DNA from: Aminipila butyrica
Lineage (GTDB): Bacteria > Bacillota > Clostridia > Peptostreptococcales > Anaerovoracaceae
NCBI RefSeq assembly: GCF_010669305.1
Contig: NZ_CP048649.1
Location: 1,984,001-2,048,000, forward strand
DNA: 64,000 nucleotides
Reading direction: 5' to 3'
A program made the translations under genes and the position numbers. The stretch's first letter is position 1. Every line of letters starts with the position of its first letter. Positions 24,681 to 33,472 of this stretch are shown here, piece by piece. The notes beneath the pieces are model-generated. The model did no database searches. It was given only the letters and a program-made list of their open reading frames with translations, and was not told the origin of the DNA.

Positions 24681-24746
24681 TAGAAAGACTGGGATTTGCA
24701 AAACTTATTATTGAAAAAACAACGGCTATTTGAAAGAGAGGTTATT

Positions 24747-25634
24747 ATGAGTGTTAAAAAATTATTTATTATAGGTGCCGGTTTCATGGGCATGGGTATC
24801 GCCCAGACGGCCATCACACGGGGAATCCAAGTGATGGTCAACGACATCTCTGATGCAAACCTGGCCAAAGGACGCAAGACAGTAGAAACATTGCTGCAAA
24901 AAAGCGTTAAAAAAGGTAAAATGACGGAAAGTGCCATGGAAGAAGCTTTGGCTCTCCTGTCTCTTACTACCTCCGTTTCCGACTGTAAGGATGCGGACTT
25001 CATCATTGAAGCGGCTCCAGAAAACGAAAATTTGAAGGTATCCTTAATAAAGGAAGTGGATAAATACGCAAAAGCAGAGGCAATCATCTCCAGCAATACG
25101 TCTTCCATTTCCATCACTACGCTGGCAAGCTGCCTGAAAGATCCATCCCGCTTTGTGGGCATGCACTTTTTCAGTCCTGTACCATTGATTCATTTGCTAG
25201 AAGTAGTTAAAGGCCTGCAAACCAGCCAGGCGACCATGGATGCGACCACCGCTTTTGGTGAGCAGCTGGGCAAAACCGGCATCGTTTCCAAGGACGAGCC
25301 AGGCTTTATCGTAAACCGCATGCTGATTCCGATGTTAAACGAGGCTTTCATCCTGATTGAACGTGGAATCGGCAGCATTGAAGAAATCGACCTGGGCATG
25401 CGCAAGGGACTGAATCACCCTATGGGCCCACTGGAACTGGTTGACATGATTGGTATCGACGTAGAACTGGCCGTTATGGAAGTTCTATACAGCGAAATCG
25501 GCGATCCGAAATACCGGCCTGCTGTTCTGCTCCGCCGGATGGTGGCAGCAGGAAATCTGGGCCGCAAGACGGGCCGCGGTTTCTATATCTATCATGAAGA
25601 TGGTACCCGCACACCGAATACCGAACTGATGTAA
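24747..25634 (+). CDS. 3-hydroxyacyl-CoA dehydrogenase (3-hydroxybutyryl-CoA dehydrogenase family)
   Basis: 295 residues from ATG 24747 (AGAGAGG upstream); an in-frame start at 24696 would add an unlikely tail. The NAD site is IIGAGFMGMGIAQTAITRG, the catalytic His and its partner are in GMHFFSPVPLIHLLEVV and DEPGFIVNRMLIPMLNEA, and GMRKGLNHPMGPLELVDMIG is the C-terminal domain signature. Interconverts 3-hydroxyacyl-CoA and 3-oxoacyl-CoA, usually in butyrate formation or fatty acid degradation. No thiolase, crotonase or acyl-CoA dehydrogenase is adjacent, so the pathway is open. Confidence 0.92.
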   Translation: MSVKKLFIIGAGFMGMGIAQTAITRGIQVMVNDISDANLAKGRKTVETLLQKSVKKGKMTESAMEEALALLSLTTSVSDCKDADFIIEAAPENENLKVSLIKEVDKYAKAEAIISSNTSSISITTLASCLKDPSRFVGMHFFSPVPLIHLLEVVKGLQTSQATMDATTAFGEQLGKTGIVSKDEPGFIVNRMLIPMLNEAFILIERGIGSIEEIDLGMRKGLNHPMGPLELVDMIGIDVELAVMEVLYSEIGDPKYRPAVLLRRMVAAGNLGRKTGRGFYIYHEDGTRTPNTELM

Positions 25635-25713
25635 GGTCTTCGGTCCTTATCGGACCTATATAAACACCAACATAATGAACACATAAGTATTTTCAATTAA
25701 ATTTTTTGCAAAA

Positions 25714-25761
25714 TAAAACAGAGGCATATGGTTTCACACTCCCATAGGCCTCTGTTTTTTT
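25714..25761. terminator. Bidirectional terminator between the dehydrogenase and oleate hydratase genes
   Basis: AAAACAGAGG with CCTCTGTTTT, extended by an inner TATGG/CCATA pairing. It lies at a convergent junction and ends in seven T on the plus strand. Confidence 0.88.
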
Positions 25762-25789
25762 ATTTTATTCTATATTGGAGACGTTTCTA

Positions 25790-27559
25790 TTATATAGCGT
25801 TGTACTTTTTTAACAGTTCTTCGATGACCGTGCCTGAAATTTTCTTCAACACCGTCTTTTTGGCTAAATTGGCAATGAACGGCAGCTTCATGTCAATAAC
25901 TTTTTTCCCGTCCATCAGCTTGCAGGTAGAATCCAGCAACACCCGGACATCATAACAAGAGTTAAAGACCTCTGGCACTCCTCGGTCTACGTTCAGCAGG
26001 GTATAAACGGCTTCCATGGCCGTGCGCACCGAGTATTCGGTAGTAAATACGGTATCCCGCACCGTATCCGCAAACTGACCAATAAAGGCAAAGTTTGTGC
26101 AGCCCTCCGGCACCACCTTTGGCCGGTCACCTGCCGCTCTCGGCATGAAAAATGCAGTGATATAAGGCATCATACACGGAATGCTGCGAGCAGATTCAGC
26201 AGCCAGTTTAGGAATCTCTGCCTCCGGCACGCCCATATGATACAGCCACTCCTCCGTAATTTCCTTGCCGGTGCATTCCCGCATTGGCTTTTTCACATAA
26301 TTCCCCGGCACATCGGTGAACAATCCGTATACCCATACGACTAACTGATCCTTAGGCTGCTCTTTAAAATGAGGCTGACGATTTAAGGTGTAGCTCAGAA
26401 GCCAGTTGGAATCTTTAGCCGTAATGATACCACCGGTGACAACCCGGCCGCTGAACGGATCTCTCTTGCATATTTTTTGGATGTAAGGAGGGATTTTATC
26501 ATCTAGGGTGGTCACGGTAGCAGATTCCCAGTTGGTGGCCTGCGTATTGGTGCAGAACTTGTCCGGTTTTCCAAAAGCCGGATCCTGCTTAGCGATGTTC
26601 CGCCACAAGTTCCAGCAGCCACCGTCTGCAATGCGGAATTCCGGCGGATGATTCTGGTCTCCAAAGGCGGCATTTTCGATGCAGCTTCCATTGGTGACAA
26701 AAACCAGATCATTTTCGGTCAGAGAAATGGCATCCTTAGCCCCGTTCCGCAGGCAACTTATGGTTCTGGCTTCTTTCTTCCCCGCTATCATGTCGAAGAC
26801 GACGTCGGTAACTTTCACATCATACTGGAAGTCTACTTGATGGGCCTCCAGGTATTTAATCATCGGCAAGATCAGGGACTCATACTGGTTATACTTCGTG
26901 AATTTCAACGCAGAAAAATCTGGCAGCCCGCCGATGTGATGGATAAACCTCTGCACATACAGCTTCATCTCCAAGGCGCTGTGCCAGTCTTCAAAGGCAA
27001 ACATCGTCCGCCAGTATAACCAAAAGTTCGAATCAAAGAATTCCTGAGAAAATAAATCCGATACCTTTTTGTCATACAGATCTTCGTCTATAGTAAAGAA
27101 GAGCTTGAGGATCTCCATGGAGGCCTTCTCCGTCAAGCCAAATTTACCATCCGTATGGGCATCCTCGCCTCTGTTGACCGTAGCCCGCATAAGGGAATAG
27201 TTCGGATCCTTTTTGTTCAGCCAGTAAAACTCGTCCAATACGGACGCGCCCTCGGTCTCCAAAGAAGGAATCGACCGAAACAAATCCCACAAACATTCAA
27301 AATGGTTTTCCATCTCTCGGCCTCCACGGATGATAAACCCTTTTTCCTGATCTCGGATACCGTCACAGGCGCCTCCCGGCAAAGACAGTTCCTCTAAAAT
27401 ATGGATTCGCTCCCCCTTCATCTGTCCATCCCGAACCAGAAAGCAAGCAGCCGCCAGAGAGGCCAACCCCGACCCCACCAGATACGCCGATTTGTTGTCT
27501 ACTCCCTGGGGCTTCTCCGGTTTGGCAAAGGCCTCATAATTTCCATTGCTATAATACAT
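25790..27559 (-). CDS. ohyA: Oleate hydratase (myosin-cross-reactive antigen family)
   Basis: 589 residues, ATG 27559 behind GGAGG. The FAD-binding start is YLVGSGLASLAAACFLVRDG; other family landmarks are GGACDGIRDQEKGFIIRGGREMENHFECLWDLF (RGGRE and the catalytic region), a central FAFEDWHSA and the C-terminal FAFIGQFADTVRDTVFTTEYSVRTAMEAVY. Adds water to the cis-9 double bond of unsaturated fatty acids to form 10-hydroxystearate, a membrane-associated detoxification step in gut Firmicutes. Slightly shorter than the 60-65 kDa lactobacillar enzymes. Single gene. Confidence 0.95.
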   Translation of the reverse strand: MYYSNGNYEAFAKPEKPQGVDNKSAYLVGSGLASLAAACFLVRDGQMKGERIHILEELSLPGGACDGIRDQEKGFIIRGGREMENHFECLWDLFRSIPSLETEGASVLDEFYWLNKKDPNYSLMRATVNRGEDAHTDGKFGLTEKASMEILKLFFTIDEDLYDKKVSDLFSQEFFDSNFWLYWRTMFAFEDWHSALEMKLYVQRFIHHIGGLPDFSALKFTKYNQYESLILPMIKYLEAHQVDFQYDVKVTDVVFDMIAGKKEARTISCLRNGAKDAISLTENDLVFVTNGSCIENAAFGDQNHPPEFRIADGGCWNLWRNIAKQDPAFGKPDKFCTNTQATNWESATVTTLDDKIPPYIQKICKRDPFSGRVVTGGIITAKDSNWLLSYTLNRQPHFKEQPKDQLVVWVYGLFTDVPGNYVKKPMRECTGKEITEEWLYHMGVPEAEIPKLAAESARSIPCMMPYITAFFMPRAAGDRPKVVPEGCTNFAFIGQFADTVRDTVFTTEYSVRTAMEAVYTLLNVDRGVPEVFNSCYDVRVLLDSTCKLMDGKKVIDMKLPFIANLAKKTVLKKISGTVIEELLKKYNAI

Positions 27560-27705
27560 ATTACTACCTCCAACCTCTTATGGTTTATAATGTAGATTTA
27601 TTTATCACATAATATAATATCACAAACTATATTTTTATTCAAAATATTTATACTATTATACCAAAAAAATTTCTAATTTATTCCGGCAGTCCGGTCGGCC
27701 AAAAG

Positions 27706-27745
27706 AAAAACAGGTGCAAAGGAAAACCTTCACACCTGTTTTTTA
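27706..27745 (-). terminator. Terminator after dnaJ
   Basis: AAAAACAGGTG with CACCTGTTTTTT, extended by inner AAGG/CCTT pairing. It ends the hrcA-grpE-dnaK-dnaJ operon. Confidence 0.85.
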
Positions 27746-27787
27746 TTCCGTATATCTAGCCGTTTTATTGCTAAAAATTTTTTTCTT

Positions 27788-28921
27788 TCATTTAAAGAGG
27801 TCTTTCATCTTATCCGAAAAGCTCTTTTTCTTTCCATGATTTTCGTTGTCCAGAATATCGCCCAGTTCTTTAATCTTCTTTTTCTGATCTGCGTTTAACT
27901 TGGTTGGCACTTCTAAGACAACTTTCACGTACAAGTCACCCATTCTGGCGGTTTTCAGCCCTCTAATGCCCTTCCCCTTTAAGCGGAACACCGTACCCGG
28001 CTGGGTTCCCGCCGGAATATTGTAGGACACCTTTTCACTCAAGGTCGGTACGGTGATATCATCACCCAAAGCAGCCTGAGCATAAGAAATCGGCATCTCC
28101 AGCCATAAATCTTGACCATCTCGTTTAAAGAGACTGTGTGCTCTTACCCGAATCACGACATATAAATCGCCATTTGGCCCTCCGTTGGTCCCTGGCTCTC
28201 CCTGTCCCCGGATGGAGATGATGGAATCATTGTCTACCCCTGCCGGGATATCCACGGAAATCGTCACCGTCTTGCGGACCTTTCCGCTGCCACTGCACTC
28301 CGTACAAGGGGTCTCAATGACTTGGCCGGATCCACCGCAATTCTGGCAAGTGTTCACACTTTGGAACTGTCCAAACGGAGTCCGCTGAGTGGTCCGCACT
28401 TCCCCTGTACCATTACAGGTCGGACAGGACTTCTTAGACGAGCCTTCTGCCGCTCCGGACCCGTGACACTTCTCACACTCAACGTATTTCGTCAGTTTAA
28501 GTTGCTTCTTGGCACCAAAAGCAGCCTCTTCAAAGGAAATAGCCACCTCCTGCTGCAAATCCCGGCCCTTCATCGGTCCATTTCGCCGTCTGGAGCCCCC
28601 ACTGCCGCCGAAGCCGCTGAACATGCCTCCAAACATATCGAATATATCTTCAAAACCGCCAAAGCCTGCGCCGCCGCCAAAACCTGCACTTGGATCTACG
28701 CCGGCATGACCGAACTTATCGTACTTACTCTTCTTGTCAGGGTCGGAAAGAACACTATACGCCTCGTTTACCTCTTTAAATTTTTCTTCAGCTTCCTTGT
28801 TATCAGGATTCTTATCCGGATGATACTTCATGGCCATCTTTCGGAATGCACTCTTTATCTCACTCTCGCTGGCGCCCTTCTGAATCCCAAGGACTTCATA
28901 ATAATCTCTCTTATCTGCCAT
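27788..28921 (-). CDS. dnaJ: Chaperone DnaJ (Hsp40)
   Basis: 377 residues from ATG 28921, giving MADKRDYYEVLG. The J domain has the HPDKN motif for DnaK stimulation; a Gly/Phe-rich segment (SAGFGGGAGFGGFED) follows; four zinc-binding repeats are intact (CEKCHGSG, CPTCNGTG, CQNCGGSG, CTECSGSG); then the client-binding C-terminal domains. Standard length. Lies 122 bases downstream of dnaK, with a CIRCE-like hairpin in the gap. Confidence 0.98.
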   Translation of the reverse strand: MADKRDYYEVLGIQKGASESEIKSAFRKMAMKYHPDKNPDNKEAEEKFKEVNEAYSVLSDPDKKSKYDKFGHAGVDPSAGFGGGAGFGGFEDIFDMFGGMFSGFGGSGGSRRRNGPMKGRDLQQEVAISFEEAAFGAKKQLKLTKYVECEKCHGSGAAEGSSKKSCPTCNGTGEVRTTQRTPFGQFQSVNTCQNCGGSGQVIETPCTECSGSGKVRKTVTISVDIPAGVDNDSIISIRGQGEPGTNGGPNGDLYVVIRVRAHSLFKRDGQDLWLEMPISYAQAALGDDITVPTLSEKVSYNIPAGTQPGTVFRLKGKGIRGLKTARMGDLYVKVVLEVPTKLNADQKKKIKELGDILDNENHGKKKSFSDKMKDLFK

Positions 28922-28960
28922 TTTTTCTCTCCACTCTGCATTCAATTCAGATTAACCGAT

Positions 28961-28993
28961 GATAAGCACTCCCTGCTGGAAGGAGTGCTTATC
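28961..28993. repeat. CIRCE-like inverted repeat between dnaK and dnaJ
   Basis: GATAAGCACTCC and GGAGTGCTTATC are perfect 12-base arms. The core GCACTC-N11-GAGTGC has the HrcA half-sites but an 11-base spacer instead of 9. No T-run follows, so it is not a standard terminator. It may be an RNA processing or stabilising hairpin, or a relaxed HrcA site. Confidence 0.55.
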
Positions 28994-29043
28994 TTCAACG
29001 TTTTAACCGTATCAATATTACCTTATGCAGGTTCATATGTCAA

Positions 29044-30918
29044 CTATTTGTCTTCATCCACCACTTCATAATCGGCGTCAACTACGTTGTCGTGTTTCGG
29101 AGCGTCTCCCTCAGGTGCTGCTCCGCCCATACCGCCTGCCATGTTTGGATCAAAGCCTGCTGCTCCGCCCTGCTGAGCGGCCTGAGCCTGCTGATACATC
29201 TTGGCTGAAATCGCGTGGAACTGCTCGGTTAGCTTGTCGGTCTTCTCTTTAATCTCTTCCAGATTGTTAGCCTCCAGAGCCTTGGACAGCTCATCCTTGG
29301 CTGCTAAAATGCTGGCCTTTTCATCTTCGGATAAGCTGGCATCCAGGTCTTTCAGATTCTTTTCAGTTTCATATACCAGAGTTTCTGCTCTGTTGCGAAC
29401 TTCAATCTCTTCCTTCTTCTGCTTGTCATCTTCAGCAAACTGCTCTGCTTCCTTAACCTTAGCCTGGATTTCTTCCTCAGAAAGCTTGTTAGAGGATGTG
29501 ATGGTAATCCGCTGTTCCTTGCCTGTACCCATATCCTTAGCACTTACATTAACGATACCGTTGGCATCGATGTCGAAAGTAACTTCAATCTGCGGAATGC
29601 CGCGAGGAGCAGGTGGAATACCGGAAAGCTGGAAGCGTCCTAAGGTGATGTTTCCTGCCGCCATCTCTCGTTCACCCTGCATTACGTGAATATCAACAGC
29701 AGTCTGATTGTCCGCAGCAGTAGAGAATACCTGGCTCTTCTTTGTAGGAATGGTAGTATTTCTCTCAATAAGCTTGGTGGCAACGCCGCCCAGTGTCTCG
29801 ATGGACAGGGAAAGTGGTGTTACATCCAACAATAATACATCATTTACCTCACCAGTCAGTACACCAGCCTGAATAGCAGCACCAACGGCTACACATTCAT
29901 CCGGGTTGATGCCCTTGAACGGTTCTTTTCCAGTCACCCGCTTTACAGCATCCTGAACCGCTGGAATTCGAGTGGAACCGCCTACCAGAATAACCTTAGC
30001 GATGTCTGCATTGGTCACGCCGGCATCCTTCATCGCCTTCTGCATCGGCTCAATTGTTCTATTTACTAAATCAGAAGTCAGCTGATCGAACTTAGCTCTG
30101 GTGATATCCATATCCATATGCAGCGGACCATCTGCACTTACAGTGATAAACGGCAAGTTGATGTTGGCAGTCTGCGAGCTAGACAGCTCTTTCTTGGCCT
30201 TTTCTGCTGCTTCCTTCAATCTCTGGTGTGCCATTTTGTCACTTCTCAAGTCGATACCGTGCTCTTTGCCAAAGGTATCAGCCATGTAGTCAATGAGTAC
30301 TTTGTCGAAGTTATCGCCGCCCAGCTTGGTGTCGCCGTTAGTAGCCAGCACTTCAAATACGCCATCGCCCAACTCCAGGATGGATACGTCGAAGGTACCG
30401 CCTCCCAGGTCATATACTAAAATCTTGTGATGTCCATTATCCTTATCCAATCCATAAGCCAAAGATGCAGCTGTCGGTTCGTTGATGATTCGCTTTACAT
30501 CTAAACCGGCAATCTTGCCAGCGTCTTTTGTGGCCTGCTTCTGAGCGTCTGTAAAGTAAGCTGGTACGGTAATAACCGCTTCCGTTACCTTTCCGCCCAA
30601 GTAGCTTTCCGCATCAGCCTTTAGCTTGCCTAGAATCATCGCTGAAATATCCTGTGGTGTATACTGTTTTCCGTCAATTTCTACCTTGTGGTCGGAACCC
30701 ATGTACGTCTTGATGGACGCAATAGTCCGATCCGGGTTAGTGATGGCCTGTCTCTTCGCCGTTTCACCTACTAGACGTTCTCCACCTTTGGTGAAGCCTA
30801 CCACTGACGGTGTGGTTCGATTTCCTTCTGCGTTAGCTATTACTACAGGCTCACCGCCCTCCAGAACAGATACACAGGAATTTGTAGTCCCTAAGTCTAT
30901 ACCTATTACTTTTCCCAT
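29044..30918 (-). CDS. dnaK: Chaperone DnaK (Hsp70)
   Basis: 624 residues, ATG 30918. Opens with GKVIGIDLGTTNSCVSVLEG (phosphate 1 loop); lacks the 24-residue insertion of Gram-negative DnaK, as in Firmicutes; contains IINEPTAASLAYG, DLGGGTFDVSILE and VGGSTRIPAVQ, and a C-terminal lid ending VVDADYEVVDEDK. ATP-driven folding of nascent or damaged proteins with DnaJ and GrpE. Third gene of the HrcA-controlled operon. Confidence 0.99.
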   Translation of the reverse strand: MGKVIGIDLGTTNSCVSVLEGGEPVVIANAEGNRTTPSVVGFTKGGERLVGETAKRQAITNPDRTIASIKTYMGSDHKVEIDGKQYTPQDISAMILGKLKADAESYLGGKVTEAVITVPAYFTDAQKQATKDAGKIAGLDVKRIINEPTAASLAYGLDKDNGHHKILVYDLGGGTFDVSILELGDGVFEVLATNGDTKLGGDNFDKVLIDYMADTFGKEHGIDLRSDKMAHQRLKEAAEKAKKELSSSQTANINLPFITVSADGPLHMDMDITRAKFDQLTSDLVNRTIEPMQKAMKDAGVTNADIAKVILVGGSTRIPAVQDAVKRVTGKEPFKGINPDECVAVGAAIQAGVLTGEVNDVLLLDVTPLSLSIETLGGVATKLIERNTTIPTKKSQVFSTAADNQTAVDIHVMQGEREMAAGNITLGRFQLSGIPPAPRGIPQIEVTFDIDANGIVNVSAKDMGTGKEQRITITSSNKLSEEEIQAKVKEAEQFAEDDKQKKEEIEVRNRAETLVYETEKNLKDLDASLSEDEKASILAAKDELSKALEANNLEEIKEKTDKLTEQFHAISAKMYQQAQAAQQGGAAGFDPNMAGGMGGAAPEGDAPKHDNVVDADYEVVDEDK

Positions 30919-30932
30919 AATATATTACCTCC

Positions 30933-31508
30933 CTAATTTGCGACCTTGACCATGCTTGGCCGTATTACTTTACCATTTAATTTGTATCCTTTTTGTAAGA
31001 CCGCTGTTACAAGGCCGCTTTCGTGCTCTTCACTGTCTTCGGTCATTACAGCATTGTGAAAGTTGGGATCAAATGCTACTCCCGTTGCTTCGATTTCTTC
31101 TAATCCGCTTTTTTCCAGTACCCCCTTGAAAATCTTAAATATGTTGTTCATACCCTGAACAAACCCTTCCTCGCCCTCGCCGTGAGCAAGTGCTCTTTCA
31201 AAGTTATCTATCACATCAAGCAATTCTGAAACGATTTTCTCGTTTGCATATGCATAAATGTCACTTTTCTCTTTTTCTGTTCTTCTTTTGTAATTCTGGA
31301 AGTCCGCCATCAGCCGCAAATACTTCTGTTCGCTCTCTTCAGCCGGAACATCCTCTGTCTCTGGTTCAACTGCCACCTCTGGGGCCTCCGTGTCCTGAGC
31401 TTCGCTTTCCTTTGTATTAGCTTCCCCTGTTGCCTCTGTTCCATCCGCTTCCTGCGCTTCCAGGATATCCACATCCTTTTCGGCTGCGGTCTTCTGCTGG
31501 TTAATCAT
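30933..31508 (-). CDS. grpE: Nucleotide exchange factor GrpE
   Basis: 191 residues from ATG 31508, overlapping the hrcA stop by 8 bases; a GTG at 31517 is too close to GGAGG. An acidic N-terminal tail (EAQEADGTEATGEANTKE) leads to the long dimerising helix (KYLRLMADFQNYKRRTEKEK) and the beta domain with VAFDPNFHNAVM and VLQKGYKLNGKVIRPSMVKVA. Releases ADP from DnaK. Confidence 0.98.
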   Translation of the reverse strand: MINQQKTAAEKDVDILEAQEADGTEATGEANTKESEAQDTEAPEVAVEPETEDVPAEESEQKYLRLMADFQNYKRRTEKEKSDIYAYANEKIVSELLDVIDNFERALAHGEGEEGFVQGMNNIFKIFKGVLEKSGLEEIEATGVAFDPNFHNAVMTEDSEEHESGLVTAVLQKGYKLNGKVIRPSMVKVAN

Positions 31509-32547
31509 CGTCCTCACTACCTCCTGTCAGTTTAAAAGTGTTATTCAAATTTTCGGTTATATACTCGATAACAGAAGTTACCTCGTCGTATTTCATTCTG
31601 GTGGGACCAATCACACCGATTTTCCCGATCAGTTTGCCGTCTATGTGGTATGTGGCGGTAATCAAACTACAATTCTGCATCATGTCATCTGCATTTTCAT
31701 TTCCAATCGTAATAATCACGCCGTTTTCCCGATCAATCAACTTTTTAGTAAAGTCTTCTTTCTTGTTCAACAGCTCTAGAAATACTTTCGCCTTGTCGAT
31801 GTCATTGTATTCTGGTATGGAAAAGATGTTGGTCAATCCATCCATATACAAATCGACGTTGAGCATTTTTTCTAGGGTTTTCATAAAGTTTGGCATAATG
31901 TTCTGTGCCAGCATGCCCATGGCTTCTAAATCCGTCTCAAAGGAGCGGATAATATCCACCGTCAAAGCTTCGCTGATGGTCTTACCTCTAAAGTTATAGG
32001 TCATAGATTTGGATAGCAGCTCCAAATTTTCCCTAGTGTAAGCCACCCGAATCTTCAGTGCCGTGTTAGACACTTTACCACTTTCCGCCACAATCATCAG
32101 CACCACGGTGCTATCGTCTACAGGCAGAACATTAACAAACCGCAATTTATCCTCATCGGTCTTGGGAGTCATCGCAAAGGATGTCAAGTTGGTGATTTCA
32201 GACAGCAGGCTGGCCGCATGCTGAATGGTTCTTTCAAACTCCGACATATCGCTTTGCAGCTTCTCTGAAATAATCTGTTTTTCCTCCAAGCTCAATTCCT
32301 TCTTGCTCATAAGCTCGTTTACATACAGCCTGTACCCTTTGTCAGAAGGTACCCTGCCGGCTGACGTATGAGGATGGGTCAAAAATCCCATGTCTTCCAA
32401 ATCGGACATTTCATTGCGAATCGTAGCTGGACTCACACCTAACTCATACTTCTTTGAAAGGGTTCTGGATCCAACCGGTTCACCAGTGCGAATAAAATCA
32501 CCGATGATGGCCTGTAATATTCTCAATTTTCTTTCGTTTAAATCCAT
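31501..32547 (-). CDS. hrcA: Heat-inducible transcription repressor HrcA
   Basis: 348 residues from ATG 32547, with AAAGGGTGAG upstream. The N-terminal winged helix (RKLRILQAIIGDFIRTGEPV, SRTLSKKYELGVSPATIRNE) binds CIRCE; the rest is the GAF-like dimerisation region ending in IGVIGPTRMKYDEVTSVIEYI. Represses this operon at normal temperature; its folding depends on GroEL in Bacillus. A longer GTG-started form (32577) would begin inside CIRCE and is rejected. Confidence 0.98.
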   Translation of the reverse strand: MDLNERKLRILQAIIGDFIRTGEPVGSRTLSKKYELGVSPATIRNEMSDLEDMGFLTHPHTSAGRVPSDKGYRLYVNELMSKKELSLEEKQIISEKLQSDMSEFERTIQHAASLLSEITNLTSFAMTPKTDEDKLRFVNVLPVDDSTVVLMIVAESGKVSNTALKIRVAYTRENLELLSKSMTYNFRGKTISEALTVDIIRSFETDLEAMGMLAQNIMPNFMKTLEKMLNVDLYMDGLTNIFSIPEYNDIDKAKVFLELLNKKEDFTKKLIDRENGVIITIGNENADDMMQNCSLITATYHIDGKLIGKIGVIGPTRMKYDEVTSVIEYITENLNNTFKLTGGSEDDD

Positions 32548-32566
32548 CTTGCTCACCCTTTCTTTG

Positions 32567-32593
32567 TTAGCACTCACGTCGCATGAGTGCTAA
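32567..32593. promoter_or_regulatory. CIRCE operator (HrcA binding site)
   Basis: Exact consensus TTAGCACTC-N9-GAGTGCTAA, between the promoter and the hrcA start codon. Confidence 0.98.
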
Positions 32594-32603
32594 CTACATT
32601 TTT

Positions 32604-32632
32604 AATTTAACACTCTTATGGTGTAATGTCAA
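32604..32632 (-). promoter_or_regulatory. Sigma-A promoter of the hrcA operon
   Basis: TTGACA (32627-32632) and TAAATT (32604-32609) are separated by 17 bases on the minus strand. The start point would fall just before CIRCE, so HrcA binding would block transcription. Confidence 0.85.
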
Positions 32633-32692
32633 CACTTCTTGCAAAAAAAGATATAATTTTTTGATTTTGTCCTTGCCGTTTATCTACCAATA

Positions 32693-32740
32693 TAAAAGTC
32701 GGCTAGGTCAAAGAAATTCTTTGGGCCTTGCCGACTTTTA
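32693..32740 (-). terminator. Terminator of the liv operon
   Basis: AAAAGTCGGC pairs with GCCGACTTTT, with inner AGG/CCT and CAAAGAA/TTCTTTG pairing, just after livF. Confidence 0.82.
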
Positions 32741-32764
32741 CAGTTACTGATTATCCGTGTTCTT

Positions 32765-33472
32765 TTACTTATTTTTCTTCCCCAAATAAGCTTCCTGAAT
32801 GGTTGAATCCGCCAGTAGCTCTTTTGCGCTGCCTGAGGCGGTAATAACCCCCTGTTCCAGCACATACGCTTTATCCGCTACCGAAAGTGCTTTAAAGGCA
32901 TTTTGTTCCACCAGCAGCAGCGTTTTACCCATCTGTTTAATTTCTACGATAATCTCAAAGATAGTGTTGATTAAGAGCGGTGCTAAGCCTAAAGATGGTT
33001 CATCCAGCATGATTAAGTTTGGATTGGACATCAATCCCCTGCCCATAGCCAACATCTGCTGCTCCCCGCCTGACAACGTACCGGCAACTTGTTTTTCCCG
33101 TTCTTTTAATCTGGGAAAAAGGTGATACACCCGCTCAAAGTCTTCCTGAATCCCCTTCTTATCCGTCCTAAGATACGCACCCATTTTTAAGTTTTCGTGC
33201 ACAGAGAGGTTGGCAAAGATGATACGTCCTTCCGGTACCTGACAAACTCCCGCCTTAACCACTTTATGAGCCTGTCTGGGAAGGTTCTGGTCTTCATAGA
33301 TTACATCTCCCTGATATTTGACCATACCGCTGATAGCATTTAATAAGGAAGATTTACCTGCACCGTTTGAACCGATGATGGTAACAATTTCTCCCTGCTG
33401 GACATCGATGGAAATTCCCCGGAGAGCATGAATACCACCGTAGTGCACATTAAGATTGTTTACCTTCAACAT
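32765..33472 (-). CDS. livF: Branched-chain amino acid ABC transporter ATP-binding protein LivF
   Basis: 235 residues, ATG 33472 lying 23 bases inside the end of livG. Walker A GSNGAGKSSLLNAI, signature LSGGEQQMLAMGRGL, Walker B LIMLDEPSLGLAP and the H-loop replaced by the LivF-typical LLVEQNAFKAL. Powers import with LivG at the membrane. Last gene of livJHMGF. Confidence 0.96.
   Translation of the reverse strand: MLKVNNLNVHYGGIHALRGISIDVQQGEIVTIIGSNGAGKSSLLNAISGMVKYQGDVIYEDQNLPRQAHKVVKAGVCQVPEGRIIFANLSVHENLKMGAYLRTDKKGIQEDFERVYHLFPRLKEREKQVAGTLSGGEQQMLAMGRGLMSNPNLIMLDEPSLGLAPLLINTIFEIIVEIKQMGKTLLLVEQNAFKALSVADKAYVLEQGVITASGSAKELLADSTIQEAYLGKKNK

Noticed and set aside
31501..32577. HrcA starting at GTG 32577
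   Set aside because: That start lies within CIRCE; ATG 32547 has a good ribosome site and fits the family N-terminus.
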